A stretch of 64,000 nucleotides of DNA from Valencia hispanica (taxonomy: Eukaryota; Chordata; Actinopteri; Cyprinodontiformes; Valenciidae): the NCBI GenBank assembly GCA_963556495.2, contig OY747705.1, positions 2,014,001 through 2,078,000 on the forward strand, read 5' to 3'. The notes under the pieces are model-generated. The model searched no databases. It worked only from the letters and a program-made list of their open reading frames with translations, and had not been told where the DNA came from. Position numbers and translations under genes: made by a program. Positions 22,323 through 33,009 of the stretch are shown here, piece after piece. Within the stretch, counting starts at the first letter, position 1. Every line of letters begins with the position of its first letter.

Positions 22323-22378
22323 GATGGGGGGTGGGGGGTGGGGGGTGGGTGGGGTGGTGGGGGGGTGGGGGGGGGGTA
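22323..22378 (+). repeat. G-rich simple repeat, (TGGGGGG)-like
   Basis: About 55 bases of G runs separated by single T's, inside the antisense L1 reverse transcriptase. It has many GGG tracts in a row and could fold as a G-quadruplex. Confidence 0.85.
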
Positions 22379-22659
22379 GTGCCACTCCACCTTATTAAAA
22401 ACCTTCTCGGCATCCAAAGAGATGGCAGCTATAGTAACATTTTGGGACTGACTCAGCCACGTGTGTAGTAGGATGTCAGTTGAAGTTCTATTTTTTACAA
22501 AGCCAACCTGTTTGGGGTGAATCATACTCGGTAAAACCCATTGTAAACATATTGCCGAAGTTTTTGAAAGGATCTTACAATCAAGATTAAGGAAAGTTAT
22601 AGCTCTAAAATTTGAGGGGTCAGTTGCATGCTTTGTGATTTAACGAAATTACAGCTTAA

Positions 22660-22805
22660 AGGGATAGTTCGCATTTTTAGACATCAAGTTGTATCCCATC
22701 CTCACCATCAGCATAGTGCATATACACTGACCCATATCTGTGGTCACCTCCTGGTCAGAGCTCTGGCTCTCAGAAGTCTTTCAAGAAAGTAGTCCTACTA
22801 TCCCT
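22660..22805. mobile_element. 146-bp MITE with TTAA target duplication
   Basis: Flanked by TTAA at 22656-22659 and 22806-22809, with terminal inverted repeat AGGGATAGT / ACTATCCCT. The TTAA target is typical of piggyBac- and Kolobok-type transposons. It carries no coding sequence and interrupts the antisense L1. Confidence 0.8.
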
Positions 22806-24020
22806 TTAAGTAAAAGCACAGCCCTTTCAAAATATCTCCTAATAAACCCTTTGTAATATTGGTACAACAATATCTGCAAATATTTAATAATATTCTACTG
22901 GGAGTCTGTCATAACCTGGTGACGTCCCATTTTTCATTGAGGCAATAGCCTTTCTAATTTCAGCCTCCGTTATAGGTGAGTCCAATCTATTTGTTTCATG
23001 GGGTTTAAGCTTAGCTAGGTCTATTTTAAGAAGAAACTGTACAATACCCTCTTGAGTTGTTAGGAGATATAGAGGATGTGAACAATTTTTCATAAAAATG
23101 TTGGAAAATGCTATTGATATCTTTAGGGGCAGAAAATTGTGTATCTCCTTGTTTTATAACTGGTATAATATTACCATAATTATTTTTCCTTTGACTGTGT
23201 AGCTAGTAATTTTCCCATTATCTCCCCACCTTCATAAAAGCTTGTTTTTAACCTATACAGTGCATACTCTGATTTTTTATTATATTCTTAGCCTAAGGAG
23301 TATTTAGGTTTACACAGTTCCTGAAGATTCCCTTCAGAGCAATGTTTCTTCGGCTTCTTTTATTTCCTTTTCTAAATATTTGCTATGAATTTTCCTCTTA
23401 TGTATGCCTTTGATGCTTTCCAGAGTGTAGTATTTTCTTCAGTGCTACAATGTTTATAAAAGGAATTTTAAATCCTCCTCCAATGCCTTTTTAAAAGATG
23501 AGTCTGACATTAGTCCAGTGTTCAATCTCCATCTACCCTTCTTCTAAGCTTTGTGATTGGCTATAATCAATAGTTCGACTGGTGCGTTATCTGTAATGGA
23601 TACTGCTTTTATATCACATCTATTAGCCCTATATCTCTATTCATATATGTATATAAAGCCTCCCTTTCCCTACCCATGAGAGGGAGACTAAATAATTCTA
23701 ACACAGGATCTTTGACTTCATTGAAATCCCCGGCTAGTACAATTTCACCCTCAGTAGCTACTGGTGTTTTATTCACCACGTAAAAAATATTGGGTTCTCC
23801 CTTATCAAGTGTGTATATATAACATAGTACCAGAGGGACTCTCTCTACTATTGCTTCAAAACAGACAATGTTTACCTCTGTATCTTTAGTTTGCTTTGAC
23901 AAAATAAAACTTCCATTCCTGTGAACCAGGATCAAAACCCCATTAAATTTTCTTGAGAAGGAGCTGTGCCTTTAACTTTCGCATGTGGATCCCCTGTAAA
24001 AAATATTTCCATGGTTGATA

Positions 24021-24463
24021 AAAAAAAGAAATTATATGACAATTGAATTGATCTATGTGATATGATCTAAAATAATAAAACAAAACAAACTTATCCATGT
24101 AGATAATACTGTTCAGCTACTACTAAGCAAGCAGTGTCCATGTGTCAAGCACTCTTTGGAGTCGAAAAAAGGACAAAGAAAAAATAACACACAGATGGTC
24201 CATGAGGTTAGCACCGCTCCAATGGAAACAGTTCCGGGTGTTGGATCACAGCTGTGATGACAGAACTGAACTAGAAAGACCTCTAGCCATAAGGATGAAT
24301 TATCCCACAATGTACTCTTTCTTCCAATAGTAAGACGAGGATTTGTGAACCCCCCCCCACCCAAAGAAACTAGGTGCTCCCCTGAACTCAGTCTCTTTGT
24401 GTGTGGGAAAACCACAAAGGTGAGGCACGCGCTTTGAACTCCCATCCCTGCTGGCAATCGGGG
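24021..24463. other. no recognisable feature
   Basis: Between the antisense L1 and DR1. It has a C run at 24348-24356; nothing else stands out. Confidence 0.4.
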
Positions 24464-24603
24464 CTTGGCTTCTGGAAGAAGCCTTTTGGATCCAAAATAC
24501 ATGTACAATCTGCTGATTATGGTTCAGGTAACTGTATCTGGCAGATGGAATAAGTCCTGAACCAGACTTGTACAAAACTTTGCAGAAGGAATGTTTGAAT
24601 TAC

Positions 24604-25005
24604 GGATACAAGCGGCTGAAATGAGTTTCCTCCGTAGAGTGTCTGGGCTCTCCCTTAGAGATAGGGTGAGAAGCTCAGTCATCCGGAGGGGGCTCAGAGT
24701 AGAGCCGCTGCTCCTCCACATCGAGAGGAGTCAGTTGAGGTGGCTCGGGCATCAGGTTGATGCCTCCTGGACGCCTCCCTGGCGAGGTGTTTCGGGCACG
24801 TCCCACCGGGAGGAGGCCCAGGGGAAGGCCCAGGACACGCTGGAGGGACTATGTTTCTCGGCTGGCCTGGGAGCGCCTTGGAATTCCTCCCGAGGAGCTG
24901 GCCCAAGTGGCTGGGGAGAGGGAAGTCTGGGTCTCTTTATTTAAGCTGCTACCCCTGCGACCCGACCCCGGGTAAGCGGAAGAAAATGGATGGATGGATG
25001 GATGG
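24604..25005 (+). mobile_element. Rex3-type LINE, 5'-truncated
   Basis: Encodes the last part of the RTE/Rex3 protein (MSFLRRVSGLSLRDRV, then GRPRTRWRDYVSRLAWE, PPRPDPG-like end) and ends in a (GGAT)n tail. The target duplication is ATGTTTGAATTAC (24591-24603 and 25006-25018). Confidence 0.85.
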
Positions 25006-25018
25006 ATGTTTGAATTAC

Positions 25019-25325
25019 ATGTTCGAATTACATGTACACATCCTATCTCACAGACAGGACATTTAAGGTAAGTTTAGATACCTGCTCCTTTAAGGTCCAC
25101 AAGATTACTTGGCCCAATGTCTTAATTAATGTTGCTCTTGAGTGTGTGCGTGCATCAGGATTGGATTGGGGGGAGGGTTTTTTAATTGTGATCATTCTTT
25201 TAAATCTGTGGGGGAGGGATGGGAATGTGGTTTATGTGGAGTCATTTTAATCTGTAAAGCACTATGAGTTGCAATGACTGTATGAAAAGCGCTTTATAAA
25301 TAAAGTTTGATTGATTGATTGATAC
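25019..25325 (+). mobile_element. 5'-truncated LINE 3' end with (TTGA)n tail
   Basis: The end GTAAAGCACTATGAGTTGCA through AAGCGCTTTATAAATAAAG and then (TTGA)n is the usual 3' terminus of fish L2-type LINEs and their SINE partners. The left edge is approximate. Confidence 0.6.
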
Positions 25326-25948
25326 ATATTCCACCAAAGTGAGTAGTAGCCTCTCTTTGCTGACGGCCGGCTGCCCTGCTGCCCGAGCCGATCTGCTCAC
25401 CCAAAGCCGCCAAGCCGAGAGCTGCTGAACTGAGCCAAGCATGGGAGAAGATAGGAACCAAAGTTGCAGAGCTTAGAGGAAACAACAATTTAAGGATTGT
25501 TTTGATGATCTATTTCATTGTGTTTTGCTACATTTGTAAGATTTAATTCCTCAATTTGAGTATGAACAGTGTTTTTCAAAGGTTATCGACCGATAAAGCC
25601 ATTTTAATCATGCAACATGAGCTACTCCGTTCCACCCGAGTCTTCCTTTGTTCTTTGGTGCTAAGCTAAACAGAGTGACCTTTAGCTGTGAGACATACCA
25701 TTAGCTGTGTACGCTTGTTCTGATAGTGAAAACGTGCTTATTATTTCTTCTTACTGCGCCCTGCTTTTGCAGACCGTTAGCGTTAATAAACAATAAGGAT
25801 TGTTATTTACGGTATTTAAACAGATTAGCTTTAAAATAGATAGTTTAAACACCGAAAACTAGCCTTATAAGTCGGTTTTGAAACCGCCTTCTTAGAATGT
25901 TGAAATGCTCAAATTAGATCAATCACTGTGGTAAGCGATCCATAAAAT

Positions 25949-26592
25949 TGTCATAGTTCTTAGGTTTTGTGTTTGAAGTTAGTTTTTTTCCTTATTCAGT
26001 TTAGTTATCATTTTAATGTATTCTTTGGTATTCATTTTATGGCACTTCCTTGTTTTCATATTTTCTTCATGCTCTTAGATGTTTTCACCTTTTGGTTGTG
26101 TCCTCCTTCTTATTTGTGTTTCCTTAGTTTATTTCTCTTTAGATAGTTTCCTAACTTATTTCTTCCTTCTGTTCTCTAGTGTTTCCTTAAGCTCCGCTTA
26201 GATTCCTCCTTAGACGTATTATCTTTAGTTAGTTTCTAGTTTCTTATTTAAGAGTTTTCTGTTTCCCTTGCCATTCTTCCCTTTCTTGTTGTCTCCCTGC
26301 CACTCTGCTCCTGACCCAGTTTCACTATTGCCCTCACCTGCACTTGCTTCTCACTAATTAGTCCTTGGTCTTCTCTGTCAATTCCTCATTCTTTCCTCAG
26401 TATAAATACAGCTTTCATTCAGTCACAACTTGCTGGTCCGTCATCTATCTTCCCCGTGCTTGGTTCCTGTTTCCTGCCACCGGATTTTTTTATCTCCTGA
26501 GATCTGTAAATTCAAGTTCTTTGTTTTGTTGTTCTAATAAAATCTTTTCATTTAACTTGCTGCATTTGGGTCCTTCATACGAAATGATGACA
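25949..26592 (+). repeat. 644-bp solo LTR with 5-bp target duplication
   Basis: Begins TGTCATAG and ends ATGATGACA, giving TGTCAT/ATGACA terminal inverted repeats, and is flanked by AAAAT on both sides (25944-25948, 26593-26597). TATAAATAC near 26400 and AATAAAATC near 26536 give promoter and polyadenylation signals. DR1 copy 2 lacks it at the matching point (63718-63730), confirming both edges. The style is Gypsy-like. Confidence 0.92.
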
Positions 26593-26805
26593 AAAATAGA
26601 ATAAATTCTCCAAAACCTATTTATTTCTAATTCAGCAGATTATTTAATGAAACATTACTTCCTCCAAATAATTTTTTGTCTTCACTTCTGCTTTGCATTG
26701 TGAATTAGTTTGCACAAAGCAAATTATGCTAATTGGTCTTAAAGTAATCACAAAGCTAACTTAGCTTCACTCCCAAAACTCTTCAAAACAAGGCTTGGTC
26801 TTTAA

Positions 26806-27250
26806 AGACCCACTCCGATCATCTTTTGAGCTATTTTAAAGTGCTCTCAGTGGTCTTTAAATTATGATTATGCTGTTTTTAGCCAAAATCACAAAACCTG
26901 TGCCTTTTTCTAGGACATAGCAACATAGCAACCAGTGTACATGTAATATCCAGCTCATGCAGTTTATGCTTCACCGGTATAAAGGCTTTCCTCTTCTGCG
27001 CCAGCGCTCTTGTCATCGGTCGCAACATTTTGGAGCGTGTCATTCATCTTGGAAATTTTTGCAACAAACAACTTTTCCAAGCTAACTGTAGTGTTTGAAG
27101 ACAGGGGATCATCTATGGCAGCACAGCCATCTTCATAGGTCGGGCTTTTCCAGTTAGATGTGCAAAAAGAACGTATAAAGTATTCTGACATAAGTCTTTT
27201 TTTGACAAAATACTCACGGTGAGTGTGAAGGCACTAAAATACTATATATG
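26806..27250. other. possible DNA-transposon fragment, unclassified
   Basis: A minus-strand open stretch (27191-26964, 75 codons) has no recognised motif. The AAAGACCCACTCC at 26804 resembles a transposon terminus, but no partner was found. Confidence 0.3.
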
Positions 27251-27415
27251 TGTTTTTCCCCTATCCATCTATTATCTTTACCCGTCTATCCTCTGTAGGG
27301 TTGCAGGGGGCATGCCTATCTCCAGCAGTCATCAGGTGAGAGGTGGAGTATACCCTGGACGAATCACCAGTCCATCGAAGAGCAACATAGAGCCTCACAG
27401 TGTATATTTGTAGGT
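27251..27415 (+). repeat. fragment of a common fish repeat
   Basis: GTAGGGTTGCAGGGGGCATG, AGGTGGAGTATACCCTGGAC and CACCAGTCCATC resemble a widespread teleost interspersed repeat. Edges and class are uncertain. Confidence 0.4.
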
Positions 27416-27539
27416 GTCAAAAAGCCAAAAAACCTACTTAAAGTCTGTAGGTGTAGTTTTTTGGACCTCTTTGACAGTAGTTGATAAGCAACCTGTGTTA
27501 GGTTAGGTGAGATGATTTGCAAAGGCGCTTAGTAACACA

Positions 27540-27762
27540 AGTGGCATTACGAATTCCAGATTTTTGCGGAAGAACGAGATCATGGACACAAGCAGCTTCA
27601 ATGAGTTTCCTCCACAGGGTGTCTTGGGTCTCCCTTACAGATGAGGTGAGAAGTCGACCCGGAGGGGCTCAGAGTAGAGTTGCTGCTCCTCCACATTGAT
27701 TGAGCTGATCCCGAATAAGCAGAAGAAATCAAATGGATGGATGGATGAAAGGATGGATGGAT
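27540..27762 (+). mobile_element. old Rex3 3' end with internal deletion
   Basis: Same order as the other Rex3 ends (AGTTTCCTCC, GGTGAGAAG, CGGAGGGGCTCAGAGTAGAG, CTCCTCCACATTG), then a jump to the last coding bases and a degenerate (GGAT)n tail. More diverged than the other copies. Confidence 0.75.
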
Positions 27763-28407
27763 TTCACTTGCATACCAGTTATGTGCACCCCTGTCCATAA
27801 ATTAGAGTACGTGTTCAGATGAGGCTTTGTTGTCGGAAAAAAAGTACCTTTTGAAAATAAGAAGCAGATTTTAAACACTGTTTTACTAGCCCCATGTTTT
27901 TGTTTGTTGGTCTAATGTAAATTCTAATCTTAAAAGTCATGTTTTTATTAACTGGAAGCAGAAAATCATAAATAACAGAAATTGAGGCTTGAAATAATCA
28001 GTGTGAAATGGATTTCACTTAGTTACTAAAATAAATAAACTTTTTGATGTCAAACCTTTATAACATGTACTATTAATATCAAACTGGAAAATGATGGCAG
28101 ATTGCTAAACTTGGAAGCAACTAACGTATGACATACAGTAAAAAAAAAAACCTACTGTTAAATGGAATAAACAGAAATCATTCCATTTTTTCGTTGTTAA
28201 ATTTTGTTAAAAGTATACCTGTCATACTAAAGCGATAAAAGCAAGACAAGAGAAAGGTAGAAAATCTACAAATGATCTCCACCATGCTTTCTACATCTAT
28301 CAACACCCAGGGCAGACGTCTTCCAAATTCTAGAGGTGTACTCTAAACGGAAACTAGTTTAAACAATGTTTACATGTTGAATGATAAAATTCTATGATTC
28401 CTCATAC
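27763..28407. other. eps15 downstream intron or flank, no feature
   Basis: AT-rich single-copy-looking sequence. I searched minus for the missing eps15 3' exons and saw none with good splice sites. Confidence 0.4.
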
Positions 28408-28471
28408 CTGGTCCTCTGGATATTTGGTGGTTTGATGAAAATGGGTCACCCCCTGTAAAGGGACTGGTTTG
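28408..28471 (-). CDS. eps15: eps15 exon, DPF region (last one seen)
   Basis: In minus sense the acceptor CTGCAG precedes CAAACCAGTCCC, and the exon ends CCAG|GTATGAG. It encodes QTSPFTGGDPFSSNHQ and a little more, with one DPF motif. Eps15 DPF repeats bind the appendage domain of the AP-2 clathrin adaptor at endocytic pits. It joins in phase to 28597-28733. The exon lies where vertebrate Eps15 has further DPF repeats, but no later exons were found in the window. Confidence 0.75.
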
Positions 28472-28596
28472 CTGCAGACAAAAAAAACTGTCACTATAAA
28501 CACTATACTAAACATAAACTGCAAGTCCCCAAATAAAGTGTCATACTAACAACTAAGTCATGGAATTTTATATTGTAGCTTTAAGATGCCAAATAC

Positions 28597-28733
28597 CTCA
28601 GAAGGTAAAGTGGAACTTTTACAGAAGGGATCTGTGGTAGAAAAAGGATCCACCTCTGTAGTCTTCTTAAAAAAGTCTTCTGATGAAGCCTTGAATGGAT
28701 CTGCTTCTTGAAATGGATCACCCTCAAAGGGAT
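28597..28733 (-). CDS. eps15: eps15 exon, DPF repeat cluster
   Basis: In minus sense the acceptor CCTTTAG precedes ATCCCTTTGAGGG, and the donor is GAG|GTATTT. The 137-nt exon completes a split Asp codon with the 44865-44915 exon and encodes five DPF motifs ([31 protein letters not shown]). The order, including a DFFKK between DPF blocks, fits Eps15 better than Eps15L1 as I remember them. About 16 kb of transposon-filled intron separates it from the previous exon. Confidence 0.85.
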
Positions 28734-28894
28734 CTAAAGGAAAGATTATTGGAAAATGTCATTATGTACTGTACAGTCGTGACCAAAATGTTTAACACCA
28801 TATGGGATGAATGGCCTAAGTTAACAATCCAACAGGAAAATTAAAAATTGCACAAATGTACAGTCCTGGCTAAAAGTTGTTGGTCTTCTCTTCC
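28734..28894. other. intron with possible Tc1-type terminal repeats
   Basis: ACAGTCGTGACCAAAATG (28773) and ACAGTCCTGGCTAAAAGT (28860) resemble Tc1/mariner-type ends (CAGTCNTGNCNAAAA) about 90 bases apart. They may be a tiny deleted copy. Confidence 0.3.
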
Positions 28895-29700
28895 ACTTCC
28901 TGGGTGCAGGTGCTGGTTACCCCTGCACCCAGAGTGTGAATGGGGAGTTTGAGTGAGTGTACAGCATCCTTTCTTGTGTGTCTTGGTATGCAGATGAGTG
29001 TATGTGTGTAAGAGGGAGGGAACGCATGACTGTCCGTGTATTCCTGTCTATCTTTTAGGTTGGGTCTTGGGCTGCCTTTTTACCTGGCGCCTCTCAGGCC
29101 CCCAGGCATCTCAGGCCCCCACCAAATGAGGGGCATATTTCCCCTCCATCACTCCCAGTCAGTGACTGATGCCTTTGCTTGCCGATTGGTGGGTCTCGGT
29201 GTCCAGGGCTGGGTGTTCGGGGGCATGCCGGTTCATCCCTGGTGGGTAAGGGTATCGGTTGGCCGGTGTGGGTGCAGGCACCCTTGGGCCTCTGGGCCCA
29301 TGGCTGGATCCGTCATGGAGTAGCCAGTTGGAGGCGGAACTCGTGGGTTCGTCGGTGAGGCCTCCTAGGCCCCTACATTGCAGCTGCTGGATGTTTCCTC
29401 CTCTCCTCTCTTGGGGGGTGGGGTCAGCCCTGCATTTGTCTGCCAGGGGCTCCTGTGCTCTGGGGGTCCTTTGGATGTCTATGGCTCTGATCTTTTTTTG
29501 TGTCTGTGTCGATTCCTGGGAGGCGGATCGATGGCTCCTCACACCAGCTTTGAACACTCGTATGGAGAAACAGTATTTACACCAGCATGCTCAGACTGCA
29601 CACACACAGGTGTGGGGATTCCAGTGTTACTAGATGCCTTCTTGGGCTTAGGTTACAATGACTAAATCTTCTAATAATCGGTACCATGAGCTTTTCAGTG
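28895..29700 (+). mobile_element. diverged L1 3'-UTR copy
   Basis: G/C-rich then A/T-rich text that parallels 38889-39560: CTGGATGTTTCCTCCT, CGATTCCTGGGAGGCGGAT, CACCAG, ATGGAGAAAC, ACCAGCATGCT, CGGTACCATGAGCTTTT occur in the same order. No protein-coding part remains. The left edge is approximate. Confidence 0.65.
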
Positions 29701-29942
29701 CTTTTTCAATAACGCTGTTATTGTATTTACAGCTGTTTAGCTGTTGCATATAAGTGGGAGTGTTCTCAGAAAGTTATGAAACTTCTTTCCCCACCAGTAC
29801 TTCTTGTTGCCCCATCATCTTATGTTGTCACTTCAGCCAGACATAATGAACCAGTCACAGCTATGATATGAGAAGTGTTAGTGAATAGTTATATGTGATT
29901 AGGATTTAATAGTTACATTCTTAGTAAGTGCATCTAGGACAG

Positions 29943-30170
29943 TATCAATCAATCAAATGTTATTTGTAGAGCATTTTTCATGACAAAATCAGCACAAAGT
30001 GCTTAATATGATAAAAATAGAAAAATAAAGGATAGACATTTAAAGCAAAATCGATCATACACAACCAGTTAAACTCTCAGCACACACAAGACACATACAC
30101 ATGTTCATGTGTCTTTAAGTGAACATACAATAAGAATAAACATCTAGAATGATACCACTATGAGAAAAAC
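29943..30170 (-). mobile_element. L2-type LINE 3' end
   Basis: Antisense tail ATCAATCAATCAAAT followed by TTTGTAGAGCA and CACAAAGTGCTTAATATG, the standard L2 3' terminus in reverse. 5'-truncated. Confidence 0.6.
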
Positions 30171-30949
30171 ACATTTAGGAGATCCATCCACACTGGAGAA
30201 CACCCCACAACCACAGAAGAGTTACCAAAGGGACCTGCATGATCAGGGCAGGCAGGTATCCACCAGCATCATGTAGTGAGATTGAGGGCTATTGAGGGCT
30301 CCATGAAACACGTGACTGCGTGTGGGCTTGTTCAAAGTCTGTCATAACTCACTCTCTCTATAGCACTCATATCCACAGCACAGAGAGAGAAAACAAAAGC
30401 CTTTTGTGTGTAATGTTTTGATAAGCCATATATCAGACTGCTGGGGGAGACGTCAGTAAGCAGCATGATATCAACATGACGTTCTGATCTTGTGAGACTA
30501 CAGCCTGGTTCACTATCACGCTATCAGAGGTGACATGCTCCAGTCCAGCAGGAAGAAGACACTCAGGACACGCAGGAGGGAACGCACGGACTGTCACTCT
30601 AATCAAATGGGCCCTCTTTTATCAAACAAACTTGTGCACAGATCTGTGTGTATTTTGTGCATAGGAACAATTAAACTCATTGTGTGGTAATACCAATCTT
30701 GTACTATAAAAACAGCTCTGATCATTTCTACGCGCAGCATCTAGTGATAAAAAAGGGGAATTGTAACACTGAAACAGTTTTACTTTTACAGAAAATGTAT
30801 CTCATCAGTTTATCACCTCTGCCAAGGAGCTCATGGTGGTGCCTGCCTTTTAGCAAAATTACTCAAAAAGTTCTGGATGGAGTTGTATTAAACTTTCAGA
30901 AAATGTTATAAATTTGTAAATTAATAAATAAATAAATAGTTTAATCAAG
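30171..30949. other. intron; one common repeat fragment at ~30.8 kb
   Basis: CACCTCTGCCAAGGAGCTCATGG..TGCC then ACTCAAAAAGTTCTGGATGG (30816-30905) is a widespread teleost repeat; a related fragment appears near 60.1 kb. The remainder shows nothing. Confidence 0.4.
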
Positions 30950-30954
30950 GAGAG

Positions 30955-31432
30955 TATTGTGGAAGAAATGTAATGTTCTGTTCTGTGTAGTTCACATATT
31001 GATAGTTACTGATAGTTACTATGTGTCTTTTCTTTATGATATGGTGACCAATCTGGTTATGTGACACTGTATGAATTTAGGTCAGGACAAACCTGTTGAT
31101 TCAGTCTTTTACAGCCTGGGTTGGCATGGCAACTCTCTTTTACGTCTAAGAACGCCCTGACATACATTGATTATGCTTCTATATCAAATCTTCTACGCCT
31201 AATGAGTCAAATGCTTACCGACTGAGAAATGTTTGTTTGTAATATCATTGGTGATAGGCTCATGATTACTGAACCTATATAATCCTGTGTCTTGTTTTGG
31301 AAGACAGGTCAGTATCGCATATTTTCTCTGTTAACGCTGTACCTCTTTGATTGATCAACCAAGTCTGTATTAAAACCTCAGAGTATCTGAAGGAATCTCT
31401 CTCATCTCTTTTATTAAAGAACTTCGATAACA
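30955..31432 (+). repeat. solo LTR of the ERV-1 family
   Basis: Matches the ERV-1 LTR end to end (GATAGTTACT, TATGATATGG, CATACATTGATTATGCTT, TGTATTAAAACCTC). The flanking 5-bp repeat is GAGAG (30950-30954, 31433-31437). It starts TATTGTGG where the paired LTRs have TGTTGTGG, and has an extra GATAGTTACT near 31005. It formed by LTR-LTR recombination. Confidence 0.9.
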
Positions 31433-31437
31433 GAGAG

Positions 31438-32170
31438 CATCATGGTTTTGGTATTACCTGACACAGTAAAATTAGAACGTATCTAATAGTTTTTTTAAAG
31501 TGCCTTTTTCCCTACAGAGAAAAAGACCATAGGATTTTCCTTTAAGAAGGGAAATTTGGGAAGACGTTCCACCTTCATAACTTTGCACACAGCCAGACAA
31601 TAGGTCTGATACTCGCAAGGGTTCACCACCTAACAGTGCAATACTGAGTTCTGCAGAACAAAACAAATAATGGGCCCAAGGAAATTTGATCATCTAAAAA
31701 TGTTGGATGAAAAAAAAAGGGATCTTGATTTTAATTTTTCTTAAAAGGGAAGTTTTTTTTAAACCTATCATAGAAGCATTATGGAAAACAGAGAATGAAT
31801 AGAAGTAAAATGAACAGCCCAAAATGTTACCACATGCAGGGAACTGACATTCCATTTAGAATTGCTGATGTTTTGACACATTTCTCTATGCATTTCAGAC
31901 TGACAAGAGGTGACCTCAAGCCCACAGTGAAATGTCCCAGGACCCCACCCCCTCACTAATTGGCAGCCTTTACAGACAACTGCCTCTAAAGCAGAGGCCT
32001 GAGAGTCCAGCACTCATGCAGGATCAGCTGATACAGGCTAACCTTTGGGGAGGAATGCTGTCTGGTAACTGCAGGTAGCACATCTAAACTTACACAATTG
32101 AGTATACTGGAATATTGTTCTCTATATCTGTATGTTTTTGTACATACTCATAAGAACTTAGGCAAGGCAA
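31438..32170. other. eps15 intron, nothing recognised
   Basis: No repeat, frame or RNA structure that I can support. Confidence 0.4.
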
Positions 32171-32179
32171 GGCAAGTTT

Positions 32180-32695
32180 AATTGTATAGCACACTTTCAA
32201 CTGCTGAGCAATTCAAGGTGCTTTACATGATTTGGTGATTTAAAAAACAAAAAACAAAACAAACAGACATGGAATATAACATTGGAAATTAAAATAAAAA
32301 GAAACACACATTACACATGATACACAATAAAGCAAGAGAAAGATCAATAAAGCAAGAGAGCATGAACACATTTCATACATATGACATCAATCATTTACTC
32401 GAAGGCAATTCTAAACAGATGGGTTTTTAGTCTCAATTTAAAGCAGTTCAGAATTTCAGCAGCTCTGCACTCGTCAGGAAGTCTGTTCCAGATAAGGGGC
32501 GCATAAAAACTGAAAGCTGCTTCTCCATGTTTAGTTCTGAGTCTAGGGATCTTTAGTAGGCTAGAGTTGGAGGGCCTGAGTGGTCTTGGTGGTTGGTACC
32601 GTGACAACAGTTCTTCAATATATTTTGGTGCTAAGCCATGTAATGATTTATAAACTAGTAACAGTTTTTAACTTTAACAGTTTTTTTTTTATTCC
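32180..32695 (-). mobile_element. L2-type LINE 3' end
   Basis: Minus frame 32607-32395 encodes the usual L2 C-terminus (LLKIPRLRTKHGEAAFSFYA, WNRLPDECR, FKLRLKTHLF), upstream in sense of a 3' end reading GTATAGCACACTTTC on +. A faint continuation (LHGLAPKY-like) can be read to about 32690. Confidence 0.8.
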
Positions 32696-32698
32696 TAG

Positions 32699-32784
32699 GT
32701 CAGACTCGCCTGGCCAAAGTGGCAAATATGGCACATACTCCTGAGGACAGGATCAACAAAGTTTTAGATCTGGAACTTATCCAG
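32699..32784 (+). CDS. putative exon A, unrecognised gene in eps15 intron
   Basis: The acceptor TTTATTCCTAG is followed by 86 open bases and the consensus donor CAG|GTTAGT. The peptide after the split codon is QTRLAKVANMAHTPEDRINK..ELIQ: charged, helical and not transposon-like to my eye. The phase matches exon B. Alternatives are a processed host fragment carried by an element, or chance. Confidence 0.45.
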
Positions 32785-32874
32785 GTTAGTTAACGTTATC
32801 AGACACAAACAACAACTTGTGTTACATAAGCTAAGACTGAATGTTTTCCTAAATGCACTAAATGTTTTCCTTAG

Positions 32875-32958
32875 AGCTCAGAGGTTCCAAGTAGCAAGTG
32901 GAGTGATTTGGAGGGTCTACAGCGCGGCATGAGGTTTCTGAACGAGCAAAATATGCAA
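32875..32958 (+). CDS. putative exon B, unrecognised gene in eps15 intron
   Basis: The acceptor TTTTCCTTAG is followed by 28 codons in phase 0: SSEVPSSKWSDLEGLQRGMR and a few more. The donor would be CAA|GTGTCA, which is weak. If it is not used, the frame stops at about 33001, close to where RTE sequence begins. A 90-nt intron separates it from exon A. It may be the truncated end of a gene overwritten by transposons. Confidence 0.4.
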
Positions 32959-33009
32959 GTGTCAACCCTCATCACAGACAGAAATCGACAATCTTTCTGC
33001 TGACTTTGT

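Larger units (their letters stand above)
21330..24020 (-). mobile_element. decayed L1-type LINE
   Basis: In minus order: endonuclease part (23935-23609, with LAGDFNEV), start of reverse transcriptase (23093-22884, PITEAEIRKAI, GTSPGYDRLPVEYY), RT core (22525-22304, PKQVGFVKNR and SLDAEKVFNKVEW where Asp-Ala-Glu stands for the first catalytic motif), and the C-terminal region (21744-21547, MLWGGKRPRLK). Frames are broken repeatedly. A MITE (22660-22805) and a G-rich run interrupt it. Neither the 5' end nor the tail is clear. Confidence 0.75.
24464..26805 (+). repeat. DR1 copy 1, unclassified dispersed repeat with insertions
   Basis: With its insertions removed, it matches 62785-63955 almost throughout: CTTCTGGAAGAAGC at the left, CCTCTCTTTGCTGA, CATGCAAC, CTTTGGTGCTAAGCTAAA, TTAGATCAATCACTG, then TGAAACATTACTTCCT and CTTCTGCTTTGCATTGTGAATT at the right. 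It carries a Rex3 end (24604-25005), a second LINE end (to about 25325) and a solo LTR (25949-26592). It has no open frame. It could be an LTR or the 5' region of a larger element; I cannot tell. Confidence 0.75.
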
